64,000 nt of DNA from an uncultured Bacteroidales bacterium (GTDB lineage Bacteria > Bacteroidota > Bacteroidia > Bacteroidales > Muribaculaceae), in contig CACXLJ010000003.1 in assembly GCA_902768435.1 (NCBI GenBank), positions 41,942 to 105,941 on the forward strand, given 5' to 3'. Of this stretch, positions 44,772 through 54,360 are shown piece after piece (position 1 is the first letter of the stretch; each line of letters opens with the position of its first letter). The notes beneath the pieces are model-generated. The model worked only from the letters and a program-made list of their open reading frames with translations, searched no databases and was not told where the DNA came from. Made by a program: the position numbers and the translations under genes.

Positions 44772-47012
44772 TTATCTGGCAACAGGTTCTTCGGGGGTGA
44801 TGCCCAGGATCAGGTTAATCAATGCAGTCACATCCGACACATTGATCTTGCCGTCGCCATTCACATCGCCAGTGGCCGATTCGCCTTGAATGCCCAGAAT
44901 CATGTTAATCAGGGTAGAGATGTCGCTCACATTCACCTTGCCGTCGAGGTTCACATCGCCTGGTTCAAGAATGCAATAGAAGGTGATGTTGTCGACATAG
45001 GTCTTGGCAGTCTTGCTGCCGGCAAACTGCTGAATGCGGAACATGGCATTTCCAAATTTGCCCACCGACCAGTTGGCAGTTCCCTGCGAGCGGGCAGGCA
45101 CTGTCACTTCGTCAAGCTTGGTGTCAACCCATGCCGAGTCGGGTGAGGTGCGGTATGAGAGTTTATATTTAGCATCGCTCGAGGTGGGGTTGAAGAAGGT
45201 GGCGCCCATCGTGTAGAGCTTGATGCCGAGCGCGTTCTCCATCGACACAGCCGATGGGGTGACCATCGAAGCGGCTTGCTTGTCAAAGCATTTGCCCTCG
45301 CCGGGGGCTGCAATGGTGCTCTTGGTGAAACTCCAGGTGCAGAAGTTGCCCCTGACGGGACCGTTGGGAGTTCCCACTTCCATGTGCTCGAAGTCTTCAA
45401 CAATCGACGAAATTTCGTCCTCACTCTTCACTTCAAAGGTGATGACGCCGTCATTCTCTTGAATGTTTAAAATGTTATAGGGATTCAAAACACCTGCCCA
45501 AGTGCGCAGGCTGGGCTTGGAAACATTGGTGATTTCGGTGATACCATCAGAGCCAGGGAAGGGGTCGCTGCCGCTTGAACCCTGTCCATTGCTGGCACGC
45601 AGTATTTCGTAGTAATTGTGTTTGGGATCGTTGTTGATGCTGTTGCTCCACCACACATTAGTATCGGTCGAGTCGACGCGTGCAACGAGCATGCCATGGC
45701 CAGGCAGTGCCTGGTCCCATTTGCCTTGTTTCTGGCGATTCTCAAACATGAAAAATTCGTGTTCTACTGGAGTGCGCAGTATGTAGCCCTCGTTGTGAGT
45801 GGCGACATTATTCAAAGTGTAGGTGCCTGAATTGGTAATCTCGGTGGGTGTTGCAAATCCCAGTGCATAGCGCTCAAAGATGGAGTAACCCACAGGAATG
45901 CGGCCATAGTTCACATGCGAGCCCCCTGCCATGATGTCCCACTCGTCGGGATGATTGCTCAATCCGCCACTTTCATAGTCGGTATCATACAGGTCGGGCA
46001 AGCCCAGCACATGACTGAACTCGTGGCAAATGGTGCCAATGCCGGCGGGCATGGTGTAGCCATAGGACTCCCATCCGTATATCTCGGTAGAGCAGGCATA
46101 GGTGCCGATGTTCACGCCATCATAGTTATAATAGGAGTAGGTAGAGGGGTCGTAGAGCACATACATGTGAGGCCACAGGTAGTTGCTGTTGTTGCCACCA
46201 TAACTGGCCGAGTAACCTGCTACAATAAAGAATACCATATCAACGACACCGTCGTTGTCGGTGTCATACTGACTGAAATCCAAATCGTTGTCGATTGAAT
46301 CAAGGGCAGCCTTGAAAATCTGGTCGGCGTTGTTGGTCGAGTGCGGATCGGTACATTTGAAGTCAACATTAACGGGACCTATCACATCGAAGTGCGGGTC
46401 GAACAACTGGTTGGAGTTGTCATAATAGTAGTCGCGCACACTGCCAGGGCATTCCTGCTTGCGGCCGTTGAACATGAAGCCGGTGTAGTCCTTGGTGTTG
46501 ATCATATCGTCGTAGAAAGCATTGGCATTGGTCAGGTTAAATTTCTTGTCGGTGTAGTTGATGAGAATCACCAGCCCTCTGAACTTCGTGTAGTCATATT
46601 GTTGTTCCTTGGTCTGCGCATCGCGGTTTGTGCGTTTGCCTTGGGCTTTTTTTACACTGTTGCGGGCAGTGAGGTTCTTTGACAGTGAGGCAACAAAGGC
46701 CTGCTCTGTTGCATCACGCTGCATAGCGTTGTGAGCCACAACCTGTGTGGGAATCAAGGTTTCATCGGCTTTCTGCACATACACATAGTAGCCGTTTTGA
46801 TTTTGCGTCACGGTGTAGCCGTCGATTGTAGTGTTGTAGTGGTAGAACTCGTCACCCACCAGTTTCAGCGTGAGCGATGAGCCGTCGGGCTGTGTCACGG
46901 TGAAAGGTTGCGGGTGTGCTGGTTCGGCTTGCATGCGGTTGGTGGTAACAATCATTGCCAACCCCATCAGCAGCAATGAACCAACATTTGTTTTAAATTT
47001 GTTCCAATTCAT
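44772..47012 (-). CDS. Secreted M6-type metalloprotease with C-terminal dockerin pair (copy 1)
   Basis: 746 residues. N-terminal export segment (about 10-29), a propeptide-like region (VTQPDGSSLTLKLVGDEFYH, about 38-58), then the zinc protease domain with HEFSHVLGLPDLYDTDYE (about 328-345; HExxHxxGxxD). A beta-rich module at about 540-670 is followed by two calcium-loop repeats DVNLDGKVNVSDISTLINMI and DVNGDGKINVSDVTALINLI in the last 60 residues: a type I dockerin-like pair. Third in the tandem, 29 bp from copy 2. Confidence 0.9.
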   Translation of the reverse strand: MNWNKFKTNVGSLLLMGLAMIVTTNRMQAEPAHPQPFTVTQPDGSSLTLKLVGDEFYHYNTTIDGYTVTQNQNGYYVYVQKADETLIPTQVVAHNAMQRDATEQAFVASLSKNLTARNSVKKAQGKRTNRDAQTKEQQYDYTKFRGLVILINYTDKKFNLTNANAFYDDMINTKDYTGFMFNGRKQECPGSVRDYYYDNSNQLFDPHFDVIGPVNVDFKCTDPHSTNNADQIFKAALDSIDNDLDFSQYDTDNDGVVDMVFFIVAGYSASYGGNNSNYLWPHMYVLYDPSTYSYYNYDGVNIGTYACSTEIYGWESYGYTMPAGIGTICHEFSHVLGLPDLYDTDYESGGLSNHPDEWDIMAGGSHVNYGRIPVGYSIFERYALGFATPTEITNSGTYTLNNVATHNEGYILRTPVEHEFFMFENRQKQGKWDQALPGHGMLVARVDSTDTNVWWSNSINNDPKHNYYEILRASNGQGSSGSDPFPGSDGITEITNVSKPSLRTWAGVLNPYNILNIQENDGVITFEVKSEDEISSIVEDFEHMEVGTPNGPVRGNFCTWSFTKSTIAAPGEGKCFDKQAASMVTPSAVSMENALGIKLYTMGATFFNPTSSDAKYKLSYRTSPDSAWVDTKLDEVTVPARSQGTANWSVGKFGNAMFRIQQFAGSKTAKTYVDNITFYCILEPGDVNLDGKVNVSDISTLINMILGIQGESATGDVNGDGKINVSDVTALINLILGITPEEPVAR

Positions 47013-47041
47013 TTTTTTAAGTCTAAATTTATGATAATAAG

Positions 47042-49231
47042 TTATTTGATTCCCAATATTATATTGATGAGAGCAGTCACATCGCTCACATTCACGCGTC
47101 CGTCAAAGTTCACATCGGCCATCATTTCTTCGACCTCTACAATGCCGAGTATCATGTTAATGAGTTCGGTCACATCGCTCACATTCACGCGGCCATCTAA
47201 ATTCACGTCACCGAACTGGAGTACATACTCACCGTGGTGGTAAATGATGATGTCGTCGACATAAACTTTGTCCGATGAACTGCCGGCAGTCTGGCTCAGC
47301 CGAATTCGTGCACCAGCAGGCGCATCAACAATCCAAGAGAAGGTTTTTGCACTTTGTGCTAACACCATCGTAGTGCTGGGCTTGGCTGTTTCCCATGTCT
47401 CGCCTTCATCGGTCGAGAATGAGAGCGTGAATCCGGCCATGCTGCTCGTCGGGTTATTGATTTCGGCGGTTACCATGTAGATTATATTGTAGAGGCTCTC
47501 GTTCATTTTCAGGATACTGGGATTGGTCATAGCCACAGCATGCACACCGTTACACAACGAGTCGGCTGCAGTGACAACATTGCATTTTGTAAAATCCCAA
47601 GTCGAGAAGTTTCCCTCGATTTCGGTGGCGCCCGATGCGGCTGTCACAGGCATCGATTCAAAGTCCTCCATCTCGGCCTGAATATGATACTCTTTCAGTG
47701 TCGAGAAGTAGATATTGTTGTTTTTTTCTTGAATGTTGTACACCACATATTCATTGTCGGTTCCATCCCAGGTCCTGAGGTTGGCGGTGGTGTTGTTTGA
47801 CAGGTAGAACACATTTGAGGTGCCCGGGAAGGGGTCGCTCGGCATGGCCCCCCATCTGCTGCCGCCTGCTCGCAACAGTTCGTAGTAGTTGTGGGCAGGA
47901 TTGGAGTTTATGCCATTGCCTTCCCATGTCCCAGACGAGTCGACACGCGCCACGATCATGCCGTGGCCAGGCAGGTAGGCGTCCCACTTGCTCTGTTTCT
48001 GGCGGTTTTCAAACAGGAAGTATTCCTTAGATTTGGGCGTGCGGAGCATGAAACTCTTGTGCGTGTCGCCCAAGGGAGGCAACACAAAGTCCTTTTCATC
48101 GTTGATGAGGGTGGGGGTGGCAAATCCCAAGGCATATTTCTCAAATGCCGAGTAACCTGCCGGCGTGCGGCTGTTGTTCAGGTAGCTGCCTCCTGCCATA
48201 ATGTCCCAGTCGCCCGGGTGATGGCTCAATCCGTTTGCTTCATAGTCGGTGTCGTAGAGGTCGGGAAATCCCAGTACATGGGTAAACTCATGGCACACGG
48301 TGCCTACGCCGTCGATCACTATGGTGCCTTCAAGTCCGCACAACTCGGTCGACGAGGCATAGAGTGTCACCCATTTGTCGCCTGTATATTGCTGCAGGCT
48401 CGACATGTGTGGCCACAGCAGTCGACTGTTGTTGCCGGTTACATTTGAACCGTGGCCCGCCACCAGAAAGTAAACCATGTCAACCTCTCCGTTATTGTCG
48501 CAGTCATATTGGCTGAAGTCAACTCCATCGTCGATGGCGGCCTGAACGGCAGCCTCAAAGATTTTGCGGCTATTGTTGCGGCCATCGGTCGACTTGTAAT
48601 TCACTTCATAGGGGCCTGCAACACCAAATTGTGGTGCAAATATGCCGTTGGAGTTGTCATAATAGTAATCCCTCACGCTACCCGTGAACACTCCGTCGGG
48701 ATTCGCGCTTCCGTCCTCGTTGGTGTAGCCATCGTAGCCCACATCATTGAACATGTGCAAGTAGAAATCCTGCGCATCGCTGCGGGAAAAATGTACATCG
48801 GTGTAGTTGATGAGGATGATAAGACCCTTGAAGTTCTTGTAGTCGTTCGATATCTTCTGGGGAGATCCGTGAGTGAGTTTTTTGGTTGTTCTGGCTTCTG
48901 ACGCCTGGCGCTTGTCGATGATGCCCTTGCTCACTCCCTGCAGGAATTGGCGCTCTTGGATGCTGCGGTTGTCGGGGTCATGGGCCACCACGCTGCTCGC
49001 TGTCATGGCGCCATTGCGCTCCATGGCATAGACATAGTAGCCCGCCTCGTTCTGAACCAGCGAGTAACCGTCTTGCGTGGTGATGTAGTTATAGAACTCG
49101 TCACCGTGGCCAAGCAGGGTGAGCATCGAACCATCGGGCTGGGTGACAGCCACAGGGTAGGGGTATGCTGGCACAGCGTGCACCCGAATCAAGGCTGCCA
49201 CCAGGGCCAATGCCACCAGAATCTTTTTCAT
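47042..49231 (-). CDS. Secreted M6-type metalloprotease with C-terminal dockerin pair (copy 2)
   Basis: 729 residues, same layout as its neighbours: signal peptide (ending IRVHA), prodomain-like VTQPDGSMLTLLGHGDEFYN, active site HEFTHVLGFPDLYDTDYE (about 310-327), beta-rich module, and dockerin repeats DVNLDGRVNVSDVTELINMI and DVNFDGRVNVSDVTALINII at the very end. Thr replaces Ser after the catalytic HEF. 13 bp from copy 3, so they share one transcript. Host or dietary protein targets are possible but unknown. Confidence 0.9.
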   Translation of the reverse strand: MKKILVALALVAALIRVHAVPAYPYPVAVTQPDGSMLTLLGHGDEFYNYITTQDGYSLVQNEAGYYVYAMERNGAMTASSVVAHDPDNRSIQERQFLQGVSKGIIDKRQASEARTTKKLTHGSPQKISNDYKNFKGLIILINYTDVHFSRSDAQDFYLHMFNDVGYDGYTNEDGSANPDGVFTGSVRDYYYDNSNGIFAPQFGVAGPYEVNYKSTDGRNNSRKIFEAAVQAAIDDGVDFSQYDCDNNGEVDMVYFLVAGHGSNVTGNNSRLLWPHMSSLQQYTGDKWVTLYASSTELCGLEGTIVIDGVGTVCHEFTHVLGFPDLYDTDYEANGLSHHPGDWDIMAGGSYLNNSRTPAGYSAFEKYALGFATPTLINDEKDFVLPPLGDTHKSFMLRTPKSKEYFLFENRQKQSKWDAYLPGHGMIVARVDSSGTWEGNGINSNPAHNYYELLRAGGSRWGAMPSDPFPGTSNVFYLSNNTTANLRTWDGTDNEYVVYNIQEKNNNIYFSTLKEYHIQAEMEDFESMPVTAASGATEIEGNFSTWDFTKCNVVTAADSLCNGVHAVAMTNPSILKMNESLYNIIYMVTAEINNPTSSMAGFTLSFSTDEGETWETAKPSTTMVLAQSAKTFSWIVDAPAGARIRLSQTAGSSSDKVYVDDIIIYHHGEYVLQFGDVNLDGRVNVSDVTELINMILGIVEVEEMMADVNFDGRVNVSDVTALINIILGIK

Positions 49232-49244
49232 TTTTTATCTCTTT

Positions 49245-51467
49245 TTAAACACCCAGAATAATGTTGATGAGAGCGGTTACATCGCTCACATTCACACGGC
49301 CATCGCCGTTCACATCGGCTGCCTCCTGGTCCATTTCTGTCATGCCCAGAATCATATTGATCAAGGTCGACACATCGCTCACATTCACTTTGCCGTCGCG
49401 GTTCACATCGCCTTGAAGCAGGTCGCTACCCTTATCGGTGTAGTAAATGATGATGTCATCGATATAGATGGGTGAGTTCTTGTTGCCGGCAATCTGTTGG
49501 AAGCGGTAACGGGTGGGGGTGTTTTTGCTCGTTGTGAGCATCCAGGTGGGAGTGCCGGTCGATTTCTTGTTGATGATGATACTTGCTTCGCCTACCGACG
49601 ATTTGGCTGATTGCCAGGTTTGACCGCCGTCGGTCGAGTAACTCAGTGTAAGCTTGGCATCGGTAGATGTAGTGTTGAACACCCTTGCCGATATCTGATA
49701 GGCGTCATAGTAGGTGTCGCTGCACTCCAGGGTGCTTGGCAGTTTCATTTGCACCGAGTTCACGCCGTTGCACTTGCCTTCGCCTGGGGCTGTCACATTG
49801 CTCTTGGTGAACGACCAGCTTGCCCAGTGGCCTTCCACATCTTTCTCGGTGGTGCTGGTGCTGGTGGGCATGGTTTCGAAGTCTTCCACATCGCTCAAGA
49901 TGTCACTGGCCATGAGCACCGAGAAACTGATAACACCGTCATTCTCCTGGATGCTTGTGATGCTAAGGGGATTTTCGGTGCCGGTCCAACCCAAGAGGTT
50001 GGCCTGGGTGGCATTGGTGATCATAGTAACGCCCTTAGTGCCGGGGAATGGGTCGGTGGCATCGCCACCTGCCACATCTGATCCGTTTGCACGAAGAATC
50101 TCGTAATACAGATGATTGGGGTTGTCGTTCACATTGTTGCCTGTCCACACACTCGCGTCGGTCGAGTCCACACGGGCCACCATCATGCCGTGACCTGGTA
50201 TGTAGGCATCCCATTTGCCGGTTTTCTGGCGGTTCTCAAGCAGGAAGAACTCGTTGTTGACCGGAGAATTAATCTTAAAGATTTCCTTGTGGGTCGACAG
50301 GGGGTTAAGCGAGTAATCTCCTGGCTGGTCGATAACGGTAACAGGGGCAAACTCAAGTGAATATTTGTCGTAAGCCGAGTAGCCAGCGGGGGTGCGGCCT
50401 GTGTTATTATAGCCGCCACCATCCATGATTTCATATTCACTGGGGGTGACCGCTTGGCCATTTTCGCCATAGTCGGTGTCGTACAAGTCGGGCAACCCCA
50501 GCACATGGCTGAACTCGTGGCACATGGTGCCAATGCCGTCAAGAATGTTGTAATCCTGTGAATAAAGTTCGCAGGAGCAGGCATAGCGGTTCAGACGCAC
50601 GCCGTCGTAGGTGGCGCTGGGCCACAGGTAGCTGGCATGCGGCCAAACATGCTGGGATGCCTCGCCGGTATTTGAACCTACGCCGGCAAAGATCACATAA
50701 AAGATGTCGACACTGCCGTTGCCGTCCAGGTCATACTGGCTGTAGTCTACCGAGTCGTTGGCAGCCTTCAGCGCAGCGATGAGGATGTTGCGCATGTTGC
50801 TCGTCTGGTTGGGCGAGTTGACGCTGTAGTTTGTGAGCTTGATCGGGCCCACGATATCGAAGTGCGGGTCAAATGTTTCATAACTGTTGTCGTAGAAATA
50901 GTCGCGCACACTGCCGGTGTACTTGCCGTAATAGTTCGAAGTGCCGTCTTCGTTGGTGTAACCCGTATAGTTGGGCTGGTTAATCATCTTCTCGTAGAAG
51001 TCCGCCACATCGCTGCGCGAGAAGCTGCAGTCGTTGAACTCCACCAGCAGCACCAGACCCTTGAACTGGCTGTAGTCAAATACCCTGCGTTTCATAGCCT
51101 CGTTGCGGGTTGCACGCATCATGTTGGCAGTTTCAACGCGTGCCTTGTCAATCACGCGTTTGCCAATGCTGTTGAGCAGCTGCACCTCGCTGGCGCTGCG
51201 CTGGTCGGCATTTCGGGCTATGGTGGTGGTTGCTGTCAGCTGGTTGCCGGCCTTTTTGGCGTACACATAGTAGCCGGCCGTGTTCTGCATCACGGTGTAT
51301 CCATCTACAGTTGTGTAGAAGTTGTAATGTTCATCTCCATTGATTTTCAAGGTCAGTTGGCTGCCGTCGGGTTGAGTTACCACGAAGGGGCGCGGATTGG
51401 CGGGAATGGCCTGTGCTACACTCACGCCGAGCATTGCCGAAACAAGAATTGATAATAATTTCTTCAT
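49245..51467 (-). CDS. Secreted M6-type metalloprotease with C-terminal dockerin pair (copy 3)
   Basis: 740 residues and first in transcription order. Signal peptide to about residue 21 (GVSVAQA). Prodomain-like FVVTQPDGSQLTLKINGDEH, active site HEFSHVLGLPDLYDTDYGEN (about 314-333), then dockerin repeats DVNRDGKVNVSDVSTLINMI and DVNGDGRVNVSDVTALINII at the C-terminus. Differs most around the residues after the zinc site (EYEIMDGGG instead of WDIMAGG), so its specificity may differ. Promoter not clear in the 325-bp gap upstream. Confidence 0.9.
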   Translation of the reverse strand: MKKLLSILVSAMLGVSVAQAIPANPRPFVVTQPDGSQLTLKINGDEHYNFYTTVDGYTVMQNTAGYYVYAKKAGNQLTATTTIARNADQRSASEVQLLNSIGKRVIDKARVETANMMRATRNEAMKRRVFDYSQFKGLVLLVEFNDCSFSRSDVADFYEKMINQPNYTGYTNEDGTSNYYGKYTGSVRDYFYDNSYETFDPHFDIVGPIKLTNYSVNSPNQTSNMRNILIAALKAANDSVDYSQYDLDGNGSVDIFYVIFAGVGSNTGEASQHVWPHASYLWPSATYDGVRLNRYACSCELYSQDYNILDGIGTMCHEFSHVLGLPDLYDTDYGENGQAVTPSEYEIMDGGGYNNTGRTPAGYSAYDKYSLEFAPVTVIDQPGDYSLNPLSTHKEIFKINSPVNNEFFLLENRQKTGKWDAYIPGHGMMVARVDSTDASVWTGNNVNDNPNHLYYEILRANGSDVAGGDATDPFPGTKGVTMITNATQANLLGWTGTENPLSITSIQENDGVISFSVLMASDILSDVEDFETMPTSTSTTEKDVEGHWASWSFTKSNVTAPGEGKCNGVNSVQMKLPSTLECSDTYYDAYQISARVFNTTSTDAKLTLSYSTDGGQTWQSAKSSVGEASIIINKKSTGTPTWMLTTSKNTPTRYRFQQIAGNKNSPIYIDDIIIYYTDKGSDLLQGDVNRDGKVNVSDVSTLINMILGMTEMDQEAADVNGDGRVNVSDVTALINIILGV

Positions 51468-51792
51468 AGTTGTTTTAAAGTATTTTTTTGCCTGCTGCTC
51501 AGCAGCATAGGGTTAGTTAATTGCGTACAACAAAAGGCGGCTCAACTTGCGCTGCCCTCTTCTATGCGTTATTAATGCTACAAATATCTAAATTTATTTC
51601 TGAAAACACAAGTTTTTGCAGGTTTTGGCCTTATTTTTGCCATCCTTTTAATGTTTTTTAGTAACGCACAAGCAGAGTTATTAACAAAAAAGGTGATTTG
51701 TCAACAATTCTGGCAATTTCTTCGGTGAAACACACTGTTTTGTCATAAAAATTTAATTCCTTTGTACACAAATTTATTTTTACACGAAAAAA
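51468..51792. other. Divergent intergenic region protease array / parA
   Basis: 325 bp without a gene, AT-rich, holding promoters for the protease run (minus) and parA (plus). Before parA, TTCCTTTG at 51757-51764 is one base off the -7 consensus. No second parS site here. Confidence 0.5.
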
Positions 51793-52560
51793 ATGGGACG
51801 AATAATTGCTATAGCAAATCAAAAAGGTGGTGTGGGTAAAACCACTACTGCCATTAATCTTGCCGCTTCGTTGGCAATCAATAAGAAAAAAGTGCTGCTC
51901 ATCGATGCCGATCCGCAGGCTAACGCCACTTCGGGCCTTGGCATCGACCCTAAAACACTTACAACATCAATCTACGAGTGCCTGGTCGACGACTATCCCG
52001 TGCGTGGTGCGCAGGTGGCTTCGTGCGTAGAAGGGCTCGATGTGCTCGGTTCGCGCATCGACCTTGTCGGGGCCGAACTCGAACTCATAGGCAAACCCAA
52101 TCGCGAGAAAGTGCTGCACGGCGTGCTCAACGATGTGGTCAACGATTACGACTACATCCTTGTCGACTGCAGTCCGTCGCTCGGCCTCATCACCGTCAAT
52201 GCGCTCACGGCTGCCCACTCGGTCATCATTCCTGTTCAGGCCGAGTACTTTGCCCTCGAGGGCATCAGCAAGTTGCTCAACACCGTGCGCATCATCAAGT
52301 CGAAACTCAATCCGGGTCTGCGCATCGAGGGCTTCCTGCTCACCATGTACGACGCGCGCCTCAGGCTTGCCAACCAAATCTACGAGGAACTGAAAACCCA
52401 CTTCGGCGACATGGTGTTCACCACCGTCATTCCGCGCAACATCAGGCTCAGCGAGGCTCCAAGCCATGGCCTGCCCGCCATCCTCTACGACCCCTCAAGC
52501 CGTGGCGCCACCAGTCACATGCAGCTTGCCAAGGAACTCATTGCCAAGAATGAGCGCTGA
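51793..52560 (+). CDS. parA: Chromosome partition ATPase ParA (Soj)
   Basis: 255 residues, short chromosomal type without N-terminal helix-turn-helix. Deviant Walker A NQKGGVGKTTTAINLAASLA (about 8-27), LLIDADPQANAT (Walker A prime), and ILVDCSPSLGLITVNAL (Walker B). Forms an ATP-dependent gradient that moves ParB-parS complexes. parB follows after 56 bp, and a consensus parS is at 2455-2470. Confidence 0.97.
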   Translation: MGRIIAIANQKGGVGKTTTAINLAASLAINKKKVLLIDADPQANATSGLGIDPKTLTTSIYECLVDDYPVRGAQVASCVEGLDVLGSRIDLVGAELELIGKPNREKVLHGVLNDVVNDYDYILVDCSPSLGLITVNALTAAHSVIIPVQAEYFALEGISKLLNTVRIIKSKLNPGLRIEGFLLTMYDARLRLANQIYEELKTHFGDMVFTTVIPRNIRLSEAPSHGLPAILYDPSSRGATSHMQLAKELIAKNER

Positions 52561-52575
52561 TTCCTCAATTTTTTG

Positions 52576-52583
52576 TAATTTTG
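52576..52583 (+). promoter_or_regulatory. Possible internal -7 element before parB
   Basis: TAATTTTG in the parA-parB gap, 34 bp before the parB ATG. No clear -33 element. Confidence 0.35.
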
Positions 52584-52616
52584 CAAATCTTTTACTGTCT
52601 AAGAATTTACTCTGCT

Positions 52617-53510
52617 ATGAACAACAAGAATAAGCGCAACGCCCTGGGTCGCGGACTCGACTCGCTCATCTCGATGGACGACATCCAGACCAGCGGCTCG
52701 TCGGCCATCAACGAGATCCCCATCGAACAGATTTCTCCCAATCCCGAACAACCCCGAACCTCGTTCGACGAGACGGCGCTCGAGGAATTGGCCACATCCA
52801 TCCGTGAACTGGGCATCATTCAGCCGCTCACGCTGCGCAGCATTGCGCCCAATGCCTACCAGATTATTTCGGGCGAGCGTCGTTTCAGGGCTGCTAAACT
52901 CGCTGGCCTGCAATCGGTTCCCGCTTATGTGCGCACCGCCAACGATGCCGAGATCACCGAGATGGCGCTCATCGAAAACATTCAGCGTGAGGACCTCAAT
53001 GCCATCGAGATTGCCCTCACTTTCCGCAAGCTCATCGACCAGTATAATCTCACCCAGGAGCGCCTTAGCGAGCGCATCGGCAAGAAGCGCGCAACCATTG
53101 CCAATTTCCTGCGTCTGCTCAAGTTGCCTGCCGAGGTTCAATTGGGCCTTCGCGACAAGGCGGTCGACATGGGCCACGCCCGCGCGCTGCTCTCTATCGA
53201 CAAACCTTCACTGCAGTTAAAATTATATAACGAGATTCTTAAAAAAGGTTTATCGGTGAGGCAGGTCGAACAGCTTGCCAAGCAGTATCAACAGGCCGAC
53301 ATGATGGGGCACACAACTGGAACTAACGCCCCTAAGCAGTTGAGCAGCAAAGATTTTGAAGTGCTTCAAAAACATCTTTCTGCATCGTTCGGCGTTCCTG
53401 TCAAGTTTGCCTGCAACACTTCGGGTAAAGGAAAAATAACATTCCCCTTTGAGAACGAAGATGAATTAGAGAAAATTATTACTATCTTTGACCGTTTAAA
53501 AACCAGTTAA
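52617..53510 (+). CDS. parB: Chromosome partition protein ParB (Spo0J)
   Basis: 297 residues from ATG 52617. Start KRNALGRGLDSLIS is the usual ParA-interaction N-terminus. CTP-binding box with ISGERRFRAAKLAGLQSVPAYV (about 90-111), the helix-turn-helix that reads parS (LSERIGKKRATIANFLRLLK, about 149-168), and a C-terminal dimerisation domain. Its target is parS at 2.46 kb. Confidence 0.97.
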   Translation: MNNKNKRNALGRGLDSLISMDDIQTSGSSAINEIPIEQISPNPEQPRTSFDETALEELATSIRELGIIQPLTLRSIAPNAYQIISGERRFRAAKLAGLQSVPAYVRTANDAEITEMALIENIQREDLNAIEIALTFRKLIDQYNLTQERLSERIGKKRATIANFLRLLKLPAEVQLGLRDKAVDMGHARALLSIDKPSLQLKLYNEILKKGLSVRQVEQLAKQYQQADMMGHTTGTNAPKQLSSKDFEVLQKHLSASFGVPVKFACNTSGKGKITFPFENEDELEKIITIFDRLKTS

Positions 53511-53570
53511 AAAGGTGCTGTTCACTCGCTTTTCCTTGTGCGATGGCGAGTGTGAGCAGCCGCTATTTAT

Positions 53571-54338
53571 GTGAAATATAGTGAGATAAACACATATTGT
53601 CGTGCCCTGGGCTTGGCACTTTTGCTTTGCCTGGGTGTGTTGTGTTCCTCGGCAATGCCTGCCGATTCACTTGCTGTGACCGTGCCTGCCGACTCGCTTG
53701 CCCTTGGCACCCGGGTGCCCCATCGCTCCGACTCGCTCTCTACACAGGCTCGCAGTGCACATTCAACACGGGCATTCACCCCCGACACGCTCTTGCTCAC
53801 CGCCGATTCAATCCCCGACACGAGCATGGGCAATGTGCGCATCTTCAACCCCGACCCCATACGGGCACTCTGGCTCTCGGCACTCTGCCCTGGATTGGGC
53901 CAGATTTACAACCGCCGTTACTGGAAACTGCCCATCGTTGTCGGTGCTTTCGTTGGCCTGGGCTATGGCACCACATGGAACAACCGCATGCTCAACGACT
54001 ACACCAAGGCCTACCGCGATGTGATGGACAGCGACCCTAACACGCGCAGTTACATGGACTTCTTCCCGCCCACGGTCAAGGAGAGCGATCTCGACCCTGC
54101 CTGGCTCAAGAAGACCCTCAAGAACAAGAAAGACTACTACCGGCGTTACCGCGACATCTGCATCATTGGCATTGTGGGCGTTTATCTGCTCAACATTGTC
54201 GATGCCTATGTCGATGCATCGCTGTCGCACTTCGACATCTCGCCCGACTTGTCGATGGATGTGGCTCCGGCAGTCATCAATAACTCAGCACCTGCATCCA
54301 AACCTGGATTTGGACTGCAGTGCGCTATTAATTTCTAA
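53571..54338 (+). CDS. DUF5683 membrane protein
   Basis: 255 residues with a GTG start, the only start that keeps the signal peptide (GLALLLCLGVLCSSAMPA). The domain core is ALCPGLGQIYNRRYWKLPI (about 105-123), then two membrane segments (about 124-140 and 197-213). Function unknown. The parA-parB-DUF5683-MltD order is, from memory, common in Bacteroidetes; here mltD follows in 22 bp. Confidence 0.87.
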   Translation: MKYSEINTYCRALGLALLLCLGVLCSSAMPADSLAVTVPADSLALGTRVPHRSDSLSTQARSAHSTRAFTPDTLLLTADSIPDTSMGNVRIFNPDPIRALWLSALCPGLGQIYNRRYWKLPIVVGAFVGLGYGTTWNNRMLNDYTKAYRDVMDSDPNTRSYMDFFPPTVKESDLDPAWLKKTLKNKKDYYRRYRDICIIGIVGVYLLNIVDAYVDASLSHFDISPDLSMDVAPAVINNSAPASKPGFGLQCAINF

Positions 54339-54360
54339 TCTCGACAAAAAAGTTGATACA

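Noticed and set aside
54166..54360. 65-codon upstream extension of mltD
   Set aside because: It is out-of-frame sequence within the DUF5683 gene; a signal sequence starts at 54361.
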